In this document: positions 38,601 through 40,148 of the stretch, piece by piece
How the letters are laid out: every line of letters begins with the position of its first letter
How positions within the stretch are numbered: the stretch's first letter is position 1
Assembly: GCA_045652425.1 (NCBI GenBank)
Contig: JAZRUG010000005.1
Coordinates: 1-40,148, forward strand
From: RGIG1995 sp045652425
Lineage (GTDB): Bacteria > Bacillota > Clostridia > Oscillospirales > CAG-272
Direction of reading: 5' to 3'
DNA length: 40,148 nucleotides
Program-made: the position numbers and the translations under genes
Notes under the pieces: generated by a model
Database searches by the model: none
Told to the model about the DNA's origin: nothing
The model's input: only the letters and a program-made list of their open reading frames with translations

Positions 38601-40148
38601 TACAGGTGATTCATCTCTTACAATTAAGGGAAAAGATGCAAAAATAAACTTCTATGCTAATACAACTAAAGCAAATGCTAAGTCTCTTGAAATTGTGGGC
38701 GGTTGCTTATTCACAGGCGAAGGCAGTGAAATGAAAGGTAACTCAACACTTACTCTTGACGGTGTAGAAATAGCGGCAAAAATTAAGACTACAAGTGACG
38801 GCGATACATATCTTGAAAAGAGATTTATAGGCGGATGCTACGGCGCAGGTACAATGGTTGGTAACTCAAGCTTGAAGCTTATGGGCGATGCAACCATTGC
38901 TTATGGATCAAACTCAAACAGCACTTTTGCAGTAATTGCAGGTTGCTACGGCACAAACCACCTTACAACAACAAAAGATGAAACAACAGGTATTTTGGGT
39001 GGAATCAGACAGACTGGTAACGTTGAGTTTATAGCTCAAGATACAGCTGTAGTTGACTCATTTGTATACGTATCAGGTGAAAAGAGTAACGTTGACGGTG
39101 ACGTAACAATCAGAATCAGCGGAACTCCTCAATTCACTCAGATTTTTACAGCTCTTGGTTATCAGGCGTACTATTCATCCATTACCGGTGATTTAAAAGC
39201 ATACATTAGTGGCGGTACGTTCAACAACAACTTCTTGATGGGTGGTAGAGTATCAAATACTGTAAACAGTACTTTTGGTGTAGCACCTCACGGTAAGACT
39301 GGATTTAACCTTATAGGCGGAAATACATACGTTGAAATTTCCGGCGGTACATTTAATAAACAGATTGTATCAGCAGGTGAAGCCGGTGCTCGCGGTGATA
39401 CAGTTCTCAAGTTTGTAGGAGATAAGTTTAATATTTTGACACCTGCAACCTCGGGTATTTATTCAGCTTCATGGAGTACTACATATCTTGTTCCGTCTAA
39501 AGCAGGCGCAAGAGATATTCTTGATCTTTCACTCGTAACAGATCTTGAAAAGAGCTATAAGATATTTACACGTACAGCAGAAGTTCTTCCTAAAATAGGA
39601 GATACATTAGACCGTGGATTTGACGTAGTATATCCTTCTCTCGCTGATGCAGCAACAGTTGCTGTAACAATGAACGACACAACGTTCGAAAAGGGTGAAA
39701 AACTCGCATTTACAGAAAATGACACAATAGCGATTACATATGCAAATGGCGTTACCGCTAATAGCGGCACCAGTGCAGGTTCTGTAACTACAAACAGTTA
39801 CAACGGTACAATTGCAAAGCTTTGCGAATTTGACGCTTGGGCATCAAGTGAAGAAGCAAAGACAGCAAATGCAATTAAGTTCTATGCATATGAAGAAGCA
39901 GTAGGCGAACAGATTACAGTAGTTCCCGAAAAGGCTGAAGCTAATATAGCAGTAGGCGTAGGCAGTGTATACTCCGCACCTATCGCAATTACAGTTGAAG
40001 GCATAGGCGTAACAGTAAGCGGTACAGTAACAAATGCAGCATCAGACGTAACAGTACAGCTTATTAATGGCGAAGAAGTAGCATTTGAAGCAACAGTAAC
40101 CCCTGTAGATGGTTCTGCAGCTTATACATTCGAATTGGTAACTGAAGG
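35650..40148 (+). CDS. Giant secreted protein: cohesin-like module plus GGS/HSGDT solenoid repeats (partial, runs off window)
   Basis: The frame is open from the ATG at 35650 to the right edge, at least 1,499 residues. A signal peptide (MKKFSKLFWVALVVVAVLVC, cut near VFA-AE) precedes a cohesin-like sandwich (about 35-165: VGFKFKDNN, GKITLTWDSNKMTATSVV, GTLFTVNFANAG). From about residue 370, and most regularly from 567 to about 1250, there are roughly 14 repeats of about 40 residues of the form xGGS-x(8-12)-H(S/T)GDT-xVxxxGV, for example IGGSYLNRAGAEHSGDTLVY; later units read IGGAYGG, VGGCLF, IGGCYGAG. This looks like a beta-solenoid. The C-terminal part (from about 1425) contains AITVEGIGVTVSGTVTNAAS, a module that in similar proteins precedes a dockerin. 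Probably cell-surface adhesion or glycan binding; function inferred. The gene has its own promoter, long leader and TGGAGGG site. Confidence 0.82.
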   Translation, partial: MKKFSKLFWVALVVVAVLVCTAIGVFAAETVSTAVVYGEAVEAADNFSVGFKFKDNNTDVECGKITLTWDSNKMTATSVVAADALNGAQFGSKIEDGKAVIAWAGSAIDAETAEGTLFTVNFANAGIAADSYASVEIAVDNFGYTEGFVAKDLKDSVKANKAYATGEEFGGNMEYTSETEATPAEFFEEALLAAATTKQDVNVTISSKMVFTEDVSIGAETFVEDAGTVYVSSALGEDGKPTTGIIVYADAVVNIYGNMNFNNILYGTTQYQYSATPPTTVAEFKEGKGKNSYSSGGCIEFAAGLGTFGLAENQAAEGEAPDFGYIGVCPDETAFAVEKVTEGEGENATTTEVLVTKTAGFKPHVAGYVKVYAGEYNTISGNYYKSGVTIDNPNVYVGGTTNALYVFGGAHNGSNNPITGTITLTIEGYADIVDASVGSWYSSNNQIGGTGTVGGNAQIDVMTAGFAGSGTIAKDKQYTFNVTSDDVVIGVLAGHRFNGEGQADTNVKMILSKGKYKEIYGGFIAEWNYDSKKPTAHNELYGFSELEITTLLYNPSNTETTFNTVDVYGGSLMRHQGDIHAVETTLTVSDVIGTAARNSMNFYLGSRMNMSDNRNANSTGSDHSGKTVAKFTNVKLTTAGSSWAVLSGGSSMNSVSKHSGAVEMTLTNVSAEKRIIGGSYLNRAGAEHSGDTLVYFDGVSNGTNNGNVLGGSVCYAANTIHSGNSKVVYKGVDATQANAFSFLTYGGSALNSAGTKHTGTSEIEVLAGQIRATMYGGSVLINPRTAQTGDSKIKLNGELFSGVSHIYAGSNAKAFTDTIAETDVKGSYGHLASSKVEFVKGYTDNVVIAGGSNFDYTSDWIKEGYVVQGVKDGDTTTSVVITATNSTRDNVTYRSQIFGSARLTKGGYQYGDASVDINVGNEVKAGQFLCVQRIAGAYLDGGAELIGNTSVNIDNDNTYIRFNSGSANTIYGIIGGAYGGVGKLTGDSSLTIKGKDAKINFYANTTKANAKSLEIVGGCLFTGEGSEMKGNSTLTLDGVEIAAKIKTTSDGDTYLEKRFIGGCYGAGTMVGNSSLKLMGDATIAYGSNSNSTFAVIAGCYGTNHLTTTKDETTGILGGIRQTGNVEFIAQDTAVVDSFVYVSGEKSNVDGDVTIRISGTPQFTQIFTALGYQAYYSSITGDLKAYISGGTFNNNFLMGGRVSNTVNSTFGVAPHGKTGFNLIGGNTYVEISGGTFNKQIVSAGEAGARGDTVLKFVGDKFNILTPATSGIYSASWSTTYLVPSKAGARDILDLSLVTDLEKSYKIFTRTAEVLPKIGDTLDRGFDVVYPSLADAATVAVTMNDTTFEKGEKLAFTENDTIAITYANGVTANSGTSAGSVTTNSYNGTIAKLCEFDAWASSEEAKTANAIKFYAYEEAVGEQITVVPEKAEANIAVGVGSVYSAPIAITVEGIGVTVSGTVTNAASDVTVQLINGEEVAFEATVTPVDGSAAYTFELVTE

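Noticed and set aside
35631..39770. Several minus-strand open frames of 65-121 codons under the giant gene.
   Set aside because: They are antisense to a continuous plus-strand coding frame with clear repeats and have no ribosome sites.

Overview
The window looks like chromosomal DNA of an anaerobic, endospore-forming low-GC Bacillota, most likely an uncultured Clostridia lineage. The evidence is a SigG-type sigma factor and a SpoIVA coat ATPase, A/T-rich promoters with near-consensus TTGACA-17-TATAAT hexamers, strong GGAGG ribosome sites, TTG starts, a THF riboswitch before an ECF folate S-component, and dockerin/cohesin-like secreted modules. No rRNA, tRNA, CRISPR array, phage block or transposase gene was seen.

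Layout. 1-1700 (minus strand): an HIT hydrolase and a CE15-like esterase share one promoter. 2000-6640: DUF1858 protein; trmK-nif3 (overlapping); prfB without the usual frameshift; a small membrane protein; a C_GCAxxG_C_C redox protein; an EamA transporter. 6640-7230: repeats only. 7230-7480: a minimal secreted dockerin-like protein (minus). 7630-8670: rpmB and a DUF6873-like protein. 8680-15410: one strong promoter before a TerB_N protein, a BrxC/BrxD-like P-loop ATPase, alaS and a membrane-anchored unknown protein. 15520-17030 (minus): a secreted ricin-type/Big2/C39-like putative peptidase. 17340-18190: sigG with an overlapping leader ORF. 18190-18600: a tandem 108-bp repeat. 18610-20690: a 72-aa protein, then a Gfo/Idh/MocA oxidoreductase and a shikimate-kinase-like enzyme (both minus). 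20800-24070: THF riboswitch, folT, folC, rarA. 24160-27180: a small membrane protein, a MITE-like element, comEC. 27250-28360: an Lrp/AsnC regulator and an unknown protein. 28390-33040: a GH3 beta-glucosidase, a second MITE-like element, a SASA-type acetylesterase lipoprotein. 33080-33630: mixed repeats. 33640-35190: spoIVA. 35470 to the end: a giant secreted protein, open at the right edge, with a cohesin-like N-terminal module and a long series of GGS/HSGDT-type repeats.

How it fits together. Most genes are housekeeping (translation, tRNA modification, folate, recombination, sporulation). An accessory theme is plant-polysaccharide or surface-glycan use: CE15-like esterase, GH3, SASA esterase, dockerin-like and cohesin-like secreted proteins, and a secreted C39-like protein. 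A second theme is repeat invasion. Nearly every long gene-free stretch consists of one of at least four interspersed repeat families, two of which have expanded in tandem. The best candidates for a poorly described system are the TerB_N/BrxD-like pair placed in front of alaS without its usual helicase, the giant repeat protein with its dockerin-like partner candidate, and the 15-bp-TIR elements. All functional statements are from reading sequence and family knowledge; no search was run.
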